DNA of 64,000 nt from Glycomyces salinus (GTDB lineage Bacteria; Actinomycetota; Actinomycetes; Mycobacteriales; Micromonosporaceae), in the NCBI RefSeq assembly GCF_016428645.1, contig NZ_JAELXW010000008.1:102648-166647 (forward strand). Reading direction: 5' to 3'. Shown piece by piece: positions 9,600 to 18,059 of the stretch; the first letter of the stretch is position 1, and every line of letters begins with the position of its first letter. The translations under genes were made by a program, and so were the position numbers. The notes under the pieces were generated by a model that searched no databases, was not told the DNA's origin, and saw only the letters and a program-made list of their open reading frames with translations.

Positions 9600-10757
9600 A
9601 TGGTTTGTCACGTGCAGCTTCGTTACGCCTACCGGGTCTATCCGACCGCGCCGCAGCGCAACGCGCTCGCCAGGGTGTTCGGATGGGTCCGGACGGTTTA
9701 TACCGATGCGATCGCAGCAAGAAAGGCCGCGCGCTCTGCGGGGCTGCCGTTCCCTACTACGGCAGCACTCGACAAGCTCCTAATAACGGCCGCGAAGCGC
9801 ACCCCAGAGCGGGCGTGGCTCGCCGAGGTGTCCACGGTGCCGTTGCAGCAAGCGCTCAGGGACCGCCACGCTGCATACAAGAACTTCTTCGACTCGCTGC
9901 GCGGCAAGCGGAAGGGGCGCAAGGTCGGACCCCCGAGACTCAAACGCCGTTCGGCCCGGCAGTCGGCCCGATACACCCGCAACGGGTTCTCCCTGAAGCC
10001 GAACGGACGGCTGTGCATCGCGAAGGTCGGGGAACTCCAAGTGGCCTGGTCGAGGGATCTTCCCGCCGAGCCGTCTTCGGTAACGATGCTCAAGACCCCT
10101 ACAGGTAAATACTTCGCCAGCTTCGTCGTGGCAATCGATGACGATGCCGGGATGCTCGACGAATCCGACGAGGAAACCGGGATCGACCTCGGGCTCAAGT
10201 CGTTCGCGGTGCTTCGCGGCGGGAAGGTCATCGACAACCCGCGCTTTTTCAAGCGCATGGAACGGCGGCTGAAGAAAGCCCAGCGAGAGTTCTCCCGAAA
10301 GCAGAAAGGCAGTAGTAAACGGGAGAAGGCCCGCATCAAGGTCGCGAAAGTCCACGGACGGACTCGGAGCATGCGCGACGACTGGCTGAACAAGCTGGTC
10401 AAGACGCTGGTGAGCGAGAACCGAGCTCTCTACGTCGAGGACCTGAACGTTCACGGCCTGTCGCGTGGCAGAGGGGCGAAGAGTGTGCATGATGCCGCGT
10501 TCGGTATGTTCCTGAACCGGCTCGAATCCAAGTCGACCCGATGTGGCAGGACGTTTGTGCGCATCGACCGGTTCTTCCCGTCCACGCAGCTGTGCTCAGT
10601 CTGCGGAGCCATGGCTGGGCCGAAAGGCCCGGACAGCCTCCGCGTCCGCCAGTGGGCGTGCGGGTGCGGCGTCGCACATGATCGGGATGAGAACGCCGAG
10701 ATCAATATCCGTCGCGAAGGCAAACGGATGGTCGCCGCGGGGCTCGCGGAGACCTGA
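9600..10757 (+). CDS. tnpB: RNA-guided endonuclease TnpB (OrfB)
   Basis: TnpB is the ancestor of Cas12. It cuts DNA guided by an RNA derived from the element's right end. Numbered from a hypothetical in-frame start at 9564, all three RuvC acidic residues are present: D208 in GIDLGLKSF, E292 in LYVEDLNVHGL, and D375 in AHDRDENAEINI. A zinc-finger cysteine set (C344, C347, C366, C368 in CSVCG and CGCG) is also present. The N-terminal OrfB helix-turn-helix-like region begins VQLRYAYRVYPT. ATG 9600 is chosen because it keeps the family N-terminus; GTG 9612 is equally plausible. The protein appears full length and catalytically intact. Codon usage looks slightly less GC-extreme than its neighbours, consistent with a mobile gene. 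Confidence 0.9.
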   Translation: MVCHVQLRYAYRVYPTAPQRNALARVFGWVRTVYTDAIAARKAARSAGLPFPTTAALDKLLITAAKRTPERAWLAEVSTVPLQQALRDRHAAYKNFFDSLRGKRKGRKVGPPRLKRRSARQSARYTRNGFSLKPNGRLCIAKVGELQVAWSRDLPAEPSSVTMLKTPTGKYFASFVVAIDDDAGMLDESDEETGIDLGLKSFAVLRGGKVIDNPRFFKRMERRLKKAQREFSRKQKGSSKREKARIKVAKVHGRTRSMRDDWLNKLVKTLVSENRALYVEDLNVHGLSRGRGAKSVHDAAFGMFLNRLESKSTRCGRTFVRIDRFFPSTQLCSVCGAMAGPKGPDSLRVRQWACGCGVAHDRDENAEINIRREGKRMVAAGLAET

Positions 10758-10890
10758 AACGCCTGCGGAGGGCCCGTAAGACCGGGGGAAACCCGGCCCG
10801 GCCCGCTGAAACAGGAACCCACCCGTAGATGGACTGCACCAGCGGCCCACAAGCCGGGAAGCCTGTCTCACTTGGGACGGGTGGATGTCA
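10700..10890 (+). ncRNA. Candidate omegaRNA (reRNA) of the TnpB element
   Basis: TnpB guide RNAs are transcribed across the 3' end of tnpB into the right end, and the guide is the host sequence immediately beyond it. After the tnpB stop the DNA is non-coding and folded. It has a CCGGG-GGAAA-CCCGG hairpin (10782-10796) and a long-range ACCCACCCGT/ACGGGTGG pairing that closes just before 10886. The guide would start at about 10891, which is the 3' end of panB. Boundaries are inferred and no promoter was identified. Confidence 0.5.
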
Positions 10891-11739
10891 ATCGAAACCG
10901 TGCTCCGGGGTCGGGAACTGGCCGGTTCGGACCTCGTCTGCGTAGGCGCGGGCGGCGTCCTGGATGACGGTGGCGGCGTCGGCGTAGCGCTTGACGAAGC
11001 GCGGGGCACGGCCGCGGCGGAGTCCGGCCATGTCCTGCCAGACCAGGACCTGGGCGTCGGTGTCGGGGCCGGCGCCGATGCCGACGGTCGGGATCGGCAG
11101 CTGCTTGGTGATCTCGGCGGCCACCGAGGAAGTGACCATCTCCAGGACCACGGCGAAGGCCCCGGCCTCGGCGACGGCGTGCGCGTCGGCCTCGACCTCG
11201 GCGGCCTGGGCGTCGCGGCCCTGGACGCGGTAGCCGCCCACAGCGTGCTCGCTCTGCGGCGTGAAGCCGACGTGGCCCATGACCGGGATTCCGGCGTCGA
11301 CCAGGGCCTTGATCTGGGCGGTCATGCGGCGTCCGCCTTCGAGCTTGACGGCGTGGGCCCCGGCCTTCATGAACTTGACGGCGGTCTCCAGGGCCTGGAC
11401 GGGTCCGGCCTCATAGGACCCGAACGGGAGGTCGGCGACGACCAGGGTCCGCTGCGTGGAGCGGGCCACGGCCGCCACGAGCGGCAGCAGCTCCTCGACG
11501 GTGACGGGGATGGTCGTCTCGTAGCCGTAGACGTTGTTGGCGGCCGAGTCGCCGATGAGCAGGGCCGGGATGCCGGCCTCGTCGAACAGCGACGCGGTGT
11601 ACATGTCATAGGAAGTGAGCATCGCCCACTTCTCGCCGCGCTCCTTGGCCTCGATGAGGTGGCGGGCCCTGATCCGCTTGACGTTCTTGCCCGGCCCGTA
11701 CAGGCTCGGGATCTCGTCGGGGGAAAGATTCTGGGACAT
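10888..11739 (-). CDS. panB: 3-methyl-2-oxobutanoate hydroxymethyltransferase PanB
   Basis: PanB transfers a hydroxymethyl group from 5,10-methylene-THF to alpha-ketoisovalerate, making ketopantoate for pantothenate and CoA. The 283-residue protein has the family motifs: TSYDMYTASLFDEAGIPALL, GDSAANNVYGYETT, ADLPFGSYE, VKLEGG, MGHVGFTPQ, PTVGIGAG. The start ATG at 11739 has AAGGAG about 8 nt upstream. The C-terminus EHGFD matches the usual family end, so the protein seems complete even though the TnpB element's inferred right end touches its stop codon (TCA at 10888-10890 on the plus strand). Other pan genes are not in the window. Confidence 0.93.
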   Translation of the reverse strand: MSQNLSPDEIPSLYGPGKNVKRIRARHLIEAKERGEKWAMLTSYDMYTASLFDEAGIPALLIGDSAANNVYGYETTIPVTVEELLPLVAAVARSTQRTLVVADLPFGSYEAGPVQALETAVKFMKAGAHAVKLEGGRRMTAQIKALVDAGIPVMGHVGFTPQSEHAVGGYRVQGRDAQAAEVEADAHAVAEAGAFAVVLEMVTSSVAAEITKQLPIPTVGIGAGPDTDAQVLVWQDMAGLRRGRAPRFVKRYADAATVIQDAARAYADEVRTGQFPTPEHGFD

Positions 11740-11863
11740 CTTCGTGCTCCTTGTTGCTCCTCGCGGCCGGCCTGTAGCCGGTCCCCGGGCTTACTGGAAC
11801 GAGACTAACGCTCTTCGATGTCCCAGAGTCTGGACCGAAAGCGGGTGTGACGAACTCCCTTCG

Positions 11864-13603
11864 CTACCGACCCCGGAACCGGTTCGTGATCGGCAGGCGG
11901 CGGTCGCGCCCGAAGGACTTGCCGGAGACCTTGGTGCCCGGAGCGGTCTGGCGGCGCTTGTACTCGGCGCCGTCGACCAGCGAGGCGACCCGCTGGACGA
12001 CCTCGGGCGGGTAGCCGAGCCCGACCAGGTCCTCGCGGTCCTTGTCGCCGTCGACGTAGGCGGCCAGGATCGCGTCGAGGACCTCGTAGTCCGGCAGCGA
12101 GTCCGAGTCCTTCTGGTCGGGCCGCAGCTCGGCGCTCGGCGGCTTGAGGATCACGTTCTCGGGGATCGGCTCGGTCTCGCCGAGCTTGCGGGCGTGCTCG
12201 TTGCGCCAGGTCGCCAGCTCATAGACCAGGGTCTTGAGCACGTCCTTGATGGGCGCGAAGCCGCCGACCGAGTCTCCGTAGAGGGTCGAGTAGCCCACCG
12301 CGTACTCGCTCTTGTTGCCCGGGGCCAGGACCAGGTGCCCATGCTGGTTCGACAGGGCCATCACGATCGTCCCTCTCACGCGGGCCTGGAGGTTCTCCAG
12401 GGCCAGGCCGGACAGCGAGAGGTCGGCCAGGTAGCCGTCGACGATCGGCTGGATCGCCTCGACCGAGTAGTTCAGGCCGCACCGTTCGGCCAGTTCGGCG
12501 GCGTCGTCGAGCGAGTGCCGCGAGGAGTAGCGGCTGGGCATCGAGACGACGCGGACGTTCTCGGCGCCGATCGCGTCGCGGGCGAGCACGGCCGTCAGCG
12601 CCGAGTCGATGCCGCCGGACAGGCCGAACACCACCGACTTGAAGCCGTTCTTGCGCACGTAGTCGCGCAGGCCGAGCACCAGGGCCTCCCAGATCTCCTC
12701 CAGGCGGTCCAGGCCCGGGGCCAGGGCGGCCTCGACCGGCACCCCGGGGACCTCGGCGGTCTCGGACAGGACGTGGTGGACCACGCTCATGGTCGTCGAG
12801 GTGTGGTTGGCGAAGTCGGCGTCGCCGCCCTCGGCCAGGCGGAGGTCGGCCACGAGCAGCTCGGGCTCGAACCGCCGGGCCGCGGCGTGGAGCTCGCGGC
12901 CGGGGCCGACGATCATCGAGCCGCCGTCGAAGACCAGCTCGTCCTGGCCGCCGACGGTGTTGACGTAGGCGACCGGAGCGCCGACGTGGTCGGACCAGTG
13001 GTCCAGCAGCGCCCGGCGCCGCTCCTGTTTCCCCTGCTCGTAGGGCGAGGAGTTGATGTTGACGACCAGGCCGGCCCCGGCCTCGGCGGCGGCCTTGAAC
13101 GGCACGCCCTCCTGCCACAGGTCCTCGCAGACGGTGAAGGCCACATCCACGCCGCCGATGCGGGCGATGTGCAGCTCATGGCCCGAGACGAACCAGCGAT
13201 CCTCGTCGAAGACGCCGTAGTTCGGAAGATGGTGCTTGTAGTAGCGGAACAGGACCTTGCCATGCTGGATCAGGGCGAGGGCATTGCGGATTCCGTGGCC
13301 CTGCTGGCCGCCGACGGGTCCGTCGGCGTCGAGGTAGCCCACGGCCACCGGGAGGCTCCCGTTGCCGTCCGCGGCGATCTCGGCGGCGAGCCGGTCGAGT
13401 CGGGCCCGGCTGGCCTCGACGAAGGAGTGGCGCAGGGCGAGGTCCTCGACCGGGTAGCCGGTCAGCGCCTGCTCGCCGGTGGCCAGCAGGTGGGCCCCGG
13501 CGGCGGAGGCGGCGGCGGCCGCCTGCCGGATGAGTTCGGCGTTGGCGTCGAGGTCGCCTACGGTCGGATTGTCCTGGGCGAGGGCGATACGCAGTGTCGG
13601 CAT
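11864..13603 (-). CDS. nadE: Glutamine-dependent NAD+ synthetase NadE
   Basis: NadE amidates nicotinic acid adenine dinucleotide to NAD+ using glutamine. The 579-residue two-domain protein starts at ATG 13603 (MPTLRIALAQDNPTVGDLDAN). A longer frame upstream is out-of-gene extension into the permease gene. The N-terminal nitrilase-type glutaminase domain has E in ATGEQALTGYP, K in RYYKHHLPNYG and nucleophile C in FTVCEDLW. The C-terminal synthetase has the ATP pyrophosphatase P-loop FGLSGGIDSALT, NKSEYAVGYSTLYGD and a C-terminal PITNRFRG tail. Length and residues are typical. nadA lies 13 kb away, so NAD genes are not clustered. Confidence 0.93.
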   Translation of the reverse strand: MPTLRIALAQDNPTVGDLDANAELIRQAAAAASAAGAHLLATGEQALTGYPVEDLALRHSFVEASRARLDRLAAEIAADGNGSLPVAVGYLDADGPVGGQQGHGIRNALALIQHGKVLFRYYKHHLPNYGVFDEDRWFVSGHELHIARIGGVDVAFTVCEDLWQEGVPFKAAAEAGAGLVVNINSSPYEQGKQERRRALLDHWSDHVGAPVAYVNTVGGQDELVFDGGSMIVGPGRELHAAARRFEPELLVADLRLAEGGDADFANHTSTTMSVVHHVLSETAEVPGVPVEAALAPGLDRLEEIWEALVLGLRDYVRKNGFKSVVFGLSGGIDSALTAVLARDAIGAENVRVVSMPSRYSSRHSLDDAAELAERCGLNYSVEAIQPIVDGYLADLSLSGLALENLQARVRGTIVMALSNQHGHLVLAPGNKSEYAVGYSTLYGDSVGGFAPIKDVLKTLVYELATWRNEHARKLGETEPIPENVILKPPSAELRPDQKDSDSLPDYEVLDAILAAYVDGDKDREDLVGLGYPPEVVQRVASLVDGAEYKRRQTAPGTKVSGKSFGRDRRLPITNRFRGR

Positions 13604-13635
13604 GCGCCTATTCTTCCGCGTCCGCGACGCTTGCG

Positions 13636-14397
13636 TCATCTGACCAACAGAATGAGACTCAGCACGAATCCGTAGACGACGATCGCGATGCGCAGCGGCT
13701 TCTCGGGGAGCTTCTGGAATACCCGCGCGCCGAGGTAGCCGCCGAGGAAGGTGGCGGGGACGAGGATGCCGATGGCCCACCAGGCGACGTCGGCCCAGAT
13801 GCCGTAGACGACGCTGGTCACCACGCCGACGATGAAGGTGCAGAAGTTCTTCAGCGCCCCGACCCGGACCAGGCTCTCGGTCAGGCTCATGGCGATCACC
13901 GCGATCAGGACCAGGCCGAGCGCGGCGTTGAAGTACGAGCCGTACATGCAGCCGAGGAACACGCCGCCGTGGAGCGCGACCGGGTGGAGGGGCCGGTCGC
14001 CGTTGAGCCTGGTGACCATGCGGTTGACCCACGGGCCCACCGCCATCAGCAGCGTCGCCAGCAGCACCAGGAACGGGACGATCGCCTCGAACGCGGCGTG
14101 GGAGGTGTTGAGCAGCAGGATCGTCCCGCACACGGAGGCGACCAGCGCGGTCGGGATCAGGCCGAGGGCGCGGCGGCCCTGGCCCCGGAGGTTGTCGCGG
14201 GAGCCGAACGCGGCCGCGGCGTAGGCCGGGGCGACCGCGATGCCGTTGGTGGCGTTGGCGTACAGCGGCGGCACGCCGACGGCGATCAGCGTCGGGTAGG
14301 TGATCAGCGACCCTCCCCCGGCGACGGCGTTGAGCCCGCCGGCGGCCACGCCGGCGAGCAGCAGTCCCGCCACTTGGAGCACCTGAATCACAGTCAT
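13636..14397 (-). CDS. TauE/SafE family membrane permease
   Basis: This 253-residue integral membrane protein has about eight hydrophobic segments and the family signature AGGLNAVAGGGSLITYPTL near the N-terminus. Related proteins move sulfite, sulfoacetate or other small organosulfur anions, but the substrate cannot be told here. ATG 14397 is chosen because the conserved N-terminus begins there; the longer open frame upstream overlaps rnpB. A TACGCT box 9 nt upstream could give a very short or absent leader. It is divergent from rnpB. Confidence 0.8.
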   Translation of the reverse strand: MTVIQVLQVAGLLLAGVAAGGLNAVAGGGSLITYPTLIAVGVPPLYANATNGIAVAPAYAAAAFGSRDNLRGQGRRALGLIPTALVASVCGTILLLNTSHAAFEAIVPFLVLLATLLMAVGPWVNRMVTRLNGDRPLHPVALHGGVFLGCMYGSYFNAALGLVLIAVIAMSLTESLVRVGALKNFCTFIVGVVTSVVYGIWADVAWWAIGILVPATFLGGYLGARVFQKLPEKPLRIAIVVYGFVLSLILLVR

Positions 14398-14423
14398 CGC
14401 GCGGACAGCGTACGCTTGATCGC

Positions 14424-14817
14424 CGGGACGAGTCGGCCAGGCGGTCGCGTCAGTGATGTCGGTGTCCTTCGGGACGCGGCGTCGCTGCCGAGGAACGTCC
14501 GGACTCCACAGGGCAGGGTGGTTGCCAACGGCAACCCGGGGTGACCCGCGGGAAAGTGCCACAGAAATCAGACCGCCGGCTTCGGTCGGTAAGGGTGAAA
14601 CGGTGGTGTAAGAGACCACCAGCGCCGCCGGTGACGGCGGCGGCTCGGTAAACCCCACCCGGAGCAAGGTCAAGAGGGGCCGCGAGGCCCTGCGCGAAGG
14701 TCGGAGGGCGGCCCGCCCGAATCCTTCGCGGGTAGACCGCTCGAGCGCGTCGGCGACGGCGCGCCTAGATGGATGGCCGCCCAGGACAGAATCCGGCGTA
14801 CCGGCCGACTCGTCCCC
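14424..14817 (+). ncRNA. rnpB: RNase P RNA, bacterial class A
   Basis: This is the catalytic RNA that matures tRNA 5' ends. The 5' strand GGGACGAGTCGGCC (14425-14438) pairs with GGCCGACTCGTCCC (14803-14816) as helix P1. The conserved P4 region GAGGAACGTCCGGACTCC is at 14490-14507 and its partner region (AGATGGATGGCCGCC then ACAGAATCCGGC) at 14768-14796. The conserved GGTAAGGGTGAAA and CGGTAAACCCC elements lie between them. Length (~394 nt) fits class A. The core reads GAGGAACGTCC; the bacterial consensus I recall is GAGGAAAGTCC. Confidence 0.93.
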
Positions 14818-14832
14818 CGCCTCCTGGCGGGG
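14815..14832 (+). terminator. rnpB terminator hairpin
   Basis: CCCCGCC (14815-14821), loop TCCT, GGCGGGG (14826-14832) directly follow helix P1 of rnpB. It lies only a few bases before the Nudix -10 box. Confidence 0.6.
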
Positions 14833-14840
14833 GATAGGGT

Positions 14841-15368
14841 GTGGCCGTGACTCCCTCTGTGCAGCGACGTCGGGCTCCCTTGGTTCGCAAGGCGGTCGGG
14901 TTGGTCTTCTACAGTCTTCCGATTCCGGTGCGGCGGCGGATCGTGCGGATCGCCACGCCCACGTACACGCTCGGTTCGGTGGTGCTGGTGATGGACGAGG
15001 CGCGGGAGCGGTTGCTGATGCTGCGCCAGCCACCGGGGAAGCGGTGGTCGCTGCCGGCGGGGCTGCTGAATCGGCGGGAGCAGCCGATCGAGGGCGCCCG
15101 GCGGGAGTTGAACGAGGAGACCGGGATCGAGGCCGAGCTGGACGAGCTGGTCCCGGCCGTGCCTTGCGCGGTCGTGCACACCTCGGGGCGGTGGGTCGAC
15201 AACGTCTTCCGGCTGGTGCGCGATCCCGAGACCACCCAGATCCTGGTCGACGGGCACGAGGTGTGGGACGCGGCCTGGCATCCGGTCGACGAGCTGCCGG
15301 AGATGACGCGAGCGACGGCCAAGCTGCTGGGTCACTATGAGCTCGGACCGCTGGCCGGGTCCGTATAG
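14841..15368 (+). CDS. Nudix hydrolase
   Basis: This 175-residue enzyme cleaves a nucleoside diphosphate linked to another moiety; the substrate is not predictable. A full Nudix box is present: G74-x5-E80-x7-R88-E89-L-x-E92-E93-x-G95-I, including the metal-binding REx2EE glutamates. Start GTG 14841 gives the longest frame. GTG 14847 is equally likely, since TAGGGT at 14835-14840 lies 6 nt before it, matching leaderless genes elsewhere in the window. The gene follows the rnpB terminator and converges on ctaF. Confidence 0.85.
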   Translation: MAVTPSVQRRRAPLVRKAVGLVFYSLPIPVRRRIVRIATPTYTLGSVVLVMDEARERLLMLRQPPGKRWSLPAGLLNRREQPIEGARRELNEETGIEAELDELVPAVPCAVVHTSGRWVDNVFRLVRDPETTQILVDGHEVWDAAWHPVDELPEMTRATAKLLGHYELGPLAGSV

Positions 15369-15373
15369 GCGAG

Positions 15374-15404
15374 AGGCCCGGCGCACCGGCGGTGCGTCGG
15401 GCCT
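15374..15404. terminator. Bidirectional terminator between Nudix gene and ctaF
   Basis: A long stem AGGCCCGGCGCACC / GGTGCGTCGGGCCT with a 3-nt loop (one G-T pair) lies between convergent stop codons. Confidence 0.7.
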
Positions 15405-15418
15405 TGTCGTCGTCGCGC

Positions 15419-15865
15419 CTACTCCGGGCCGAGTTTGCGGGTGCCGGTGTAGTACTCGAAGGTCAGGCCGCCGGTCGCCAGCAGGAGGGCGACGCCGCCG
15501 GCCACGATCAGCCACGGCAGCCAGAACACGACGCCCAGCCCGGCCAGGACCGCGGTGGCGGCCAGGCCCAGGGGCCAGTAGGAGCCGGGGCTGAAGAAGC
15601 CGACCTCGCCGGAGACGTCCGAGATCTCGCCGTCGGGACGGTCCTCGGGGCGCGGGTCGATGCGCCGGGAGACCATCCAGAAGTAGAGCCAGATCATGCC
15701 GGTCAGGAAGCCGGAGAGGATCAGGCCGATGAAGCCGATGACCTCGATCTGGCCCGGGTGGCCGTACGCCGGGTTGTCGTTGTGGTACGTCCAGAAGCCG
15801 TAGATGCCCGCGAACACGAACATCGACACCATGACGATCAGGAAGAGGCGGTTCTCAGTCTTCAT
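15419..15865 (-). CDS. ctaF: Actinobacterial cytochrome c oxidase subunit IV (CtaF)
   Basis: This small membrane subunit belongs to the aa3-type cytochrome c oxidase of the bc1-aa3 supercomplex. The 148-residue protein starts MKTENRLFLIVMVSMFVFAG and shows four hydrophobic segments: two in the N-terminal half and two after the acidic RPEDRPDGEIS region. The FFSPGSYWPLGLA segment is typical of the family. It lies 13 bp downstream of ctaC, so the two are cotranscribed. ctaD and ctaE are not adjacent. Confidence 0.88.
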   Translation of the reverse strand: MKTENRLFLIVMVSMFVFAGIYGFWTYHNDNPAYGHPGQIEVIGFIGLILSGFLTGMIWLYFWMVSRRIDPRPEDRPDGEISDVSGEVGFFSPGSYWPLGLAATAVLAGLGVVFWLPWLIVAGGVALLLATGGLTFEYYTGTRKLGPE

Positions 15866-15878
15866 GCTGCGATTCCCC

Positions 15879-16805
15879 TTAGCTCGCTTCGCCCGAGTTC
15901 GGGTCGGTGTTGAACGTGTTCGACGTGGTCGCGTACGGCTCCTGGCCGATCGCCTCCAGTGCCTCGGGGGTCGTGGCACCGTCGACTCGGGCGTCTACGA
16001 AGGTCTGGTAGTCGTCGGGGCTGACCACGCGCATCTCGAAGTTCATGAAGGCGTGGTAGGCGCCGCACAGCTCGGCGCAGCGGCCGATGAAGGTGCCGGT
16101 CTCGGTGAAGTCGACCTCGAAGCGCTGGGTCTGGGCCTCCGAGCCGGGGATCACGTCGCGCTTGAACAGCATGTCCGGAACCCAGAAGGAGTGGATGACG
16201 TCCTCGCTGCGCAGTTCGAAGCGCACGTCCTCCTGCTGCGGGACCACGATGACCGGGATGTAGTCGGAGGTGCCGGTCTCGGTCACCGCCTCGCCGTCCG
16301 CGCCCTCCAACGGCTCGCAGTCGGCGTCGGAGTAGGTGAACTGCCAGTTCCACTTGAACGCGGTGACCTGCGTGCAGTTGGTCGGCTCGTCGCTCATCTC
16401 GGTGACGTCGTCCTGCACGACCACCGTGAAGTAGAAGAGCACGAAGATCATGATGAACGGCAGGCCGGTGAAGGTCAGTTCGGCGGGCAGGTTGTACTTG
16501 GTCTGCCGCGGCAGCTCTTCGGGATCGGCGTCGGCGCGCTTCTTGTAGGCGGTCACGCACCAGAACGTCAGGCCCCACACGATGACGCCGACCGCGAGTG
16601 CGGCGACCGTGGCGCCGATCCACAGGTCCATCATCAGTTCGGACTGCTCGGTCGGCTTGGTCCGGGGCCAACCGAGGTAGAAGGCGTCCTCGAGGCTGCA
16701 TCCGGCGAGGACCACCGGGAGCAGTACGGCGATGCCGGCGAGACCTATGGCGCGGCGGGCTCGGCCGCGAGATTCCCGGAACGGTTTTCCGACCACCTGT
16801 CTCAT
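15879..16805 (-). CDS. ctaC: Cytochrome c oxidase subunit II (CtaC), lipoprotein
   Basis: Subunit II accepts electrons at the binuclear CuA centre. The 308-residue precursor has an N-terminal signal with lipobox VLAGC, two transmembrane helices (around MMDLWIGATVAALAVGVIVW and TFTGLPFIMIFVLFYFTVVV), the aromatic KWNWQF electron-entry motif, and the CuA ligand set CAELCGAYHAFM with an upstream His in EDVIHSFWVPD. All copper ligands are present. ATG 16805 fits the signal peptide; the longer frame to 17255 is not real. It is followed immediately by ctaF. The C-terminus ends in a Thr/Asn-rich tail. Confidence 0.93.
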   Translation of the reverse strand: MRQVVGKPFRESRGRARRAIGLAGIAVLLPVVLAGCSLEDAFYLGWPRTKPTEQSELMMDLWIGATVAALAVGVIVWGLTFWCVTAYKKRADADPEELPRQTKYNLPAELTFTGLPFIMIFVLFYFTVVVQDDVTEMSDEPTNCTQVTAFKWNWQFTYSDADCEPLEGADGEAVTETGTSDYIPVIVVPQQEDVRFELRSEDVIHSFWVPDMLFKRDVIPGSEAQTQRFEVDFTETGTFIGRCAELCGAYHAFMNFEMRVVSPDDYQTFVDARVDGATTPEALEAIGQEPYATTSNTFNTDPNSGEAS

Positions 16806-16943
16806 GCCTTTCTCAGTCCGGGGCTGCCGGTCGCAGCGGGCAGCGGCGACACGCAGATCTAACGGACCAGAGCCTACTGCCCGACCCGGGCCCGTGTACG
16901 CAAGGGGTTGGGTTCTCGGCGAGGCGTCTTCTATGTTTGGCGG

Positions 16944-18059
16944 GTGGCACGGATCTACTTCGACGGCGCGACCGCGCAGCCGACCCACCCGGCCGCGGCG
17001 GACGCTTATGCTGCGGCTTTGGCGGAGGGCTGGGCGGGTCCGGGACGGCTCTACACATTGGGCAGGCGGTCGCGCATGCTGCTGGAGGCGGCCCGCCAGT
17101 CGGCGGCCTCCTCGCTCGGCGTCGCTCCCGATGAGGTCACTTTCACATCGAGCGGCACGCATGCCGTGCACGCCGGGATACTCGGCGTCACCGCCGCTTC
17201 CAGTGAGCCGGGACCGCTGGTCTACGGGGCGGTCGAGCATTCGGCGGTTCTGCATGCGGCGGACTGGTTCGAGCGTTCAGGGGGGCGGTCGGTATCGGTG
17301 CCGGTGGACCGGTCGGGGCGGGTCGATCCGGACCCGCTGGCCGGGATCGACGGGGCCTCGGTGCTGGCGGTGCAGAGCGCCAACCACGAGGTCGGGACGC
17401 GCCAGCCGATCGGGGCGATCGCCGCCGCTTCGGCGGGCGTCCCGCTGGTGTGCGACGCGGCCGCGAGCGTCCCGTGGGAGCCGGTCCCCGAGGGCTGGTC
17501 GGTGCTGGCGGCCAGCTCCCGCAAGTGGGGCGGACCGGCCGGGAGCGGCATCCTGGTCGTCCGCAAGGGCACGCGGTGGCGCAACCCGTTCCCCGGTGAG
17601 GACTCCTCACTCCAGGAGGCGATCGGAGAGATCGACGTCCCGGCGGCGGTGGCCGCCGCCGCTTCGCTGCGCGCGGTCGTCGCCGAGCGCGAGGAGACCG
17701 CCGAGCGGGCCCGGGAGCTGACCGAGCGGATCAGGGAGACCGTGGCCGAGACCGTCCCTGACGTGGAGCTGCCCGGCGATCCGATCGACCGCCTGCCGCA
17801 CATCGTGACGTTCTCCTGCCTCGGCGTGGACGGCGAGGTGCTGCTGGGCGAGCTGGACAAGGCCGGTTTCTCGGTCTCGTCGGGTTCGGCGTGCGCCTCG
17901 ACGCGGCTGCGTCCCTCGCACGTCCTCCAGGCGATGGGCGTGCTCAGCCACGGCAACGTGCGGGTCTCCCTCCACCGCGGCAGCACCGAGGAGGAGGTGG
18001 ACCGCTTCCTGGAGGTCCTCCCGGGGATCGTGGAGGACCTCCGGAGGCTCGCTACTTGA
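16944..18059 (+). CDS. Class V aminotransferase, cysteine desulfurase type
   Basis: This 371-residue PLP enzyme probably removes sulfur from cysteine as a protein persulfide for Fe-S cluster or tRNA thiolation. PLP features are EH in YGAVEHSAV, the [13 protein letters not shown] loop, D in VCDAAAS, and the Schiff-base Lys in [13 protein letters not shown]. The catalytic Cys lies in [11 protein letters not shown], as in NifS/IscS proteins. The GTG at 16944 is chosen: TATGTT (16932-16937) lies 6 nt upstream and there is no SD, so it is probably leaderless. Its 3' end overlaps the end of the convergent peptide-transport operon by 8 bp. An mnmA partner is not adjacent. Confidence 0.85.
   Translation: MARIYFDGATAQPTHPAAADAYAAALAEGWAGPGRLYTLGRRSRMLLEAARQSAASSLGVAPDEVTFTSSGTHAVHAGILGVTAASSEPGPLVYGAVEHSAVLHAADWFERSGGRSVSVPVDRSGRVDPDPLAGIDGASVLAVQSANHEVGTRQPIGAIAAASAGVPLVCDAAASVPWEPVPEGWSVLAASSRKWGGPAGSGILVVRKGTRWRNPFPGEDSSLQEAIGEIDVPAAVAAAASLRAVVAEREETAERARELTERIRETVAETVPDVELPGDPIDRLPHIVTFSCLGVDGEVLLGELDKAGFSVSSGSACASTRLRPSHVLQAMGVLSHGNVRVSLHRGSTEEEVDRFLEVLPGIVEDLRRLAT

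Larger units (their letters stand above)
9500..10890 (+). mobile_element. IS605/IS1341-like element carrying tnpB only
   Basis: A single tnpB with RuvC motifs sits between panB and the HAD gene with no tnpA in the neighbourhood. The right end is inferred at about 10890. There ACCCACCCGT (10817-10826) can pair with ACGGGTGG (10877-10884), just before GGATGTCA, which resembles the conserved 3' terminus of actinobacterial IS1341-type elements as I remember it. The left end is uncertain. It probably lies between 9490 and 9600, where subterminal palindromes occur (CTCGGATCCCGAG at 9524-9536, overlapping imperfect CCCGA...TCGGG at 9531-9549). The element is a likely non-autonomous transposon or domesticated TnpB. 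Confidence 0.65.

Noticed and set aside
14424..15515. Minus-strand ORFs across rnpB and the Nudix gene
   Set aside because: The DNA clearly encodes RNase P RNA and a Nudix box on the plus strand; the frames only reflect GC bias.
17188..17986. Minus-strand frames antisense to the cysteine desulfurase
   Set aside because: They are Pro/Arg/Ser-rich shadow frames without starts supported by an RBS or any domain.
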